Source: Candidatus Altimarinota bacterium (GTDB taxonomy: Bacteria > Patescibacteriota > Gracilibacteria > BD1-5 > UBA2023). From it: DNA of 7,475 bases. This document shows positions 6,587 to 7,475 of this stretch, in pieces. Below the pieces are notes generated by a model that was not told the DNA's origin, did not search any database, and saw only the letters and a list, made by a program, of their open reading frames with translations. Each line of letters opens with the position of its first letter. Positions within the stretch are counted from its first letter, which is position 1. The position numbers and the translations under genes are program-made. The stretch lies in assembly GCA_008015855.1 (NCBI GenBank), contig SSGK01000003.1:1-7475 (forward strand), read 5' to 3'.

Positions 6587-7475
6587 TTAAATCTCAATAT
6601 CTGTAATAGCCGTATCATATGAGAATGAACCACAAATGGTGATAATGGTAATCTTCCCGGTAAATCCTGCATTACGGAGTTTTATTGCTATCGCATTTGG
6701 AGTGGCACCCGTAGTAAATGAATCATCCAATATGCATATATGCTTGAGATCCATGAGATTCGAAGGAGTATCGACCATGATACTTCCGAGTGCATTCTTG
6801 ATTCGAAGGGAGCGATCACGTATATTTTTCTGTGCTTGGAGAATCTTATTGGGGCGTATTTCTTTTTCGGCTTTTATCTTCCAAAGAGGAAGGGCGAGAT
6901 ATTTCTCAAGTACATCACGAAATTGGATGGAACGTCCTTGAGTCGGAGGTGTATAGATAATACCATCCACTCCTGTCGTACTCACATACCTTCGTATATC
7001 ATCGAGGCTCGGAGTTATCCCTTCTCGGAGGAGTGTCTCATCGCTGTTTTGTTTTCCATAGGCAAGCTCCAGTGCTACCCGTGTCCTCCCATACCCATCT
7101 GGCAAGACAAATACATCATGAAATAAAAAAACATCAAATCCAATCGCCATATCTTGTTCCAGATTCATCCGTGCCGATTCTGTAACATCAAAGAATCCGT
7201 GTTTTTTACGACGAAATTCGATACTTCCAATCAATGTAAAGTACTCATATGCCTTCTCTAGGAGGCGCGAAGACAGATTATGCCGACTATCAGAACACCA
7301 GAGTATAAAAGCCTCTATACCATAGAAAACCTGATCTTCTCTATCGATAAAAAGACAATATCGCTGAAATAAGTGCTCTATTCTCCGAGGTGAAATCTCT
7401 TCTCCATATTCATCATGTGTTCTCTTCTCTATCATATGAATAAGGCGTTCTTTTCGAGCAAAAATATCAGATGGA
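6587..7475 (-). CDS. ComF-like phosphoribosyltransferase-domain protein with unknown N-terminal half (possibly 5'-truncated by the window)
   Basis: The C-terminal half is a type I phosphoribosyltransferase fold. It has a PRPP-binding loop CILDDSFTTGATPNA (residues 234-248, counted from the ATG at 7435) and, before it, QAQKNIRDRSLRIKNALGSI, resembling the Q-x-x-L-x-x-x-x-R-x-x-N segment of ComF proteins. TPPTQGRSIQFRDVLEKYL also fits ComF's substrate-side region. The first 130 or so residues lack ComF's usual N-terminal cysteine zinc motif and are unfamiliar to me. From the ATG at 7433-7435 the protein has 282 aa, but the frame stays open to the right edge (upstream codons read PSDIFARKERLIH), so the true start may lie outside. 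It may be the end of a longer protein; phosphoribosyltransferase domains at the end of RecQ-type helicases are one precedent. ComF is linked to DNA uptake in competent bacteria, but that role is unproven here. No in-frame TGA occurs. The stop is TAA at 6587-6589. Confidence 0.8.
   Translation of the reverse strand, partial: PSDIFARKERLIHMIEKRTHDEYGEEISPRRIEHLFQRYCLFIDREDQVFYGIEAFILWCSDSRHNLSSRLLEKAYEYFTLIGSIEFRRKKHGFFDVTESARMNLEQDMAIGFDVFLFHDVFVLPDGYGRTRVALELAYGKQNSDETLLREGITPSLDDIRRYVSTTGVDGIIYTPPTQGRSIQFRDVLEKYLALPLWKIKAEKEIRPNKILQAQKNIRDRSLRIKNALGSIMVDTPSNLMDLKHICILDDSFTTGATPNAIAIKLRNAGFTGKITIITICGSFSYDTAITDIEI

Noticed and set aside
1..7475. tRNA, rRNA, riboswitch, CRISPR, insertion sequence or attachment site
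   Set aside because: I saw no cloverleaf, repeat-spacer pattern, transposase motif or long inverted repeats on either strand; gaps are too short for a riboswitch plus leader. The tRNA-Gly(UCA) required for the code is not in this window.

Overview
The window comes from a bacterium that reads UGA as glycine (genetic code 25). This code is known from the candidate phyla Gracilibacteria (BD1-5/GN02) and Absconditabacteria (SR1), and the sequence alone does not tell me which. Under the standard code nearly every gene here looks broken. Read with UGA = Gly, six reading frames become continuous: the partial rsmE, a 201-aa unknown, sufB, sufC, an SLH-type surface protein and a leucine-rich-repeat protein. 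I count 16 in-frame UGA codons. Those in SufB and RsmE can be judged against remembered family sequences, and they fall at glycines or, in one case, a small residue. All six genes whose ends are visible stop at TAA. GC content is moderate by eye.

All genes lie on the minus strand, so transcription runs from high to low coordinates. In that order: (1) a phosphoribosyltransferase-domain protein whose frame is still open at the right edge; (2) a membrane-anchored leucine-rich-repeat protein; (3) a 787-aa secreted protein with three SLH-like modules and beta-rich repeats; (4) sufC and sufB, one base apart; (5) a 201-aa unknown coiled-coil protein, followed nine bases later by (6) rsmE, cut off by the left edge. 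No gap without a gene exceeds about 160 bases, and no RNA gene, mobile element or CRISPR array was seen.

The regulatory layout is compact and repetitive. Four gaps contain an intrinsic terminator followed or overlapped by a sigma70-like promoter. Inferred 5' leaders are mostly 16-19 nt, and no start codon has a Shine-Dalgarno sequence. In the sufB/unknown gap the -10 box lies on the 5' arm of the terminator hairpin, so new transcripts should start inside the loop and escape termination.

Functionally, sufCB encodes the ABC ATPase and scaffold of Fe-S cluster assembly with no sufD, sufS or sufU beside it. rsmE modifies 16S rRNA. The SLH and LRR proteins probably form or decorate the cell surface. 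The phosphoribosyltransferase is ComF-like in its C-terminal half, with an unrecognised N-terminal half.
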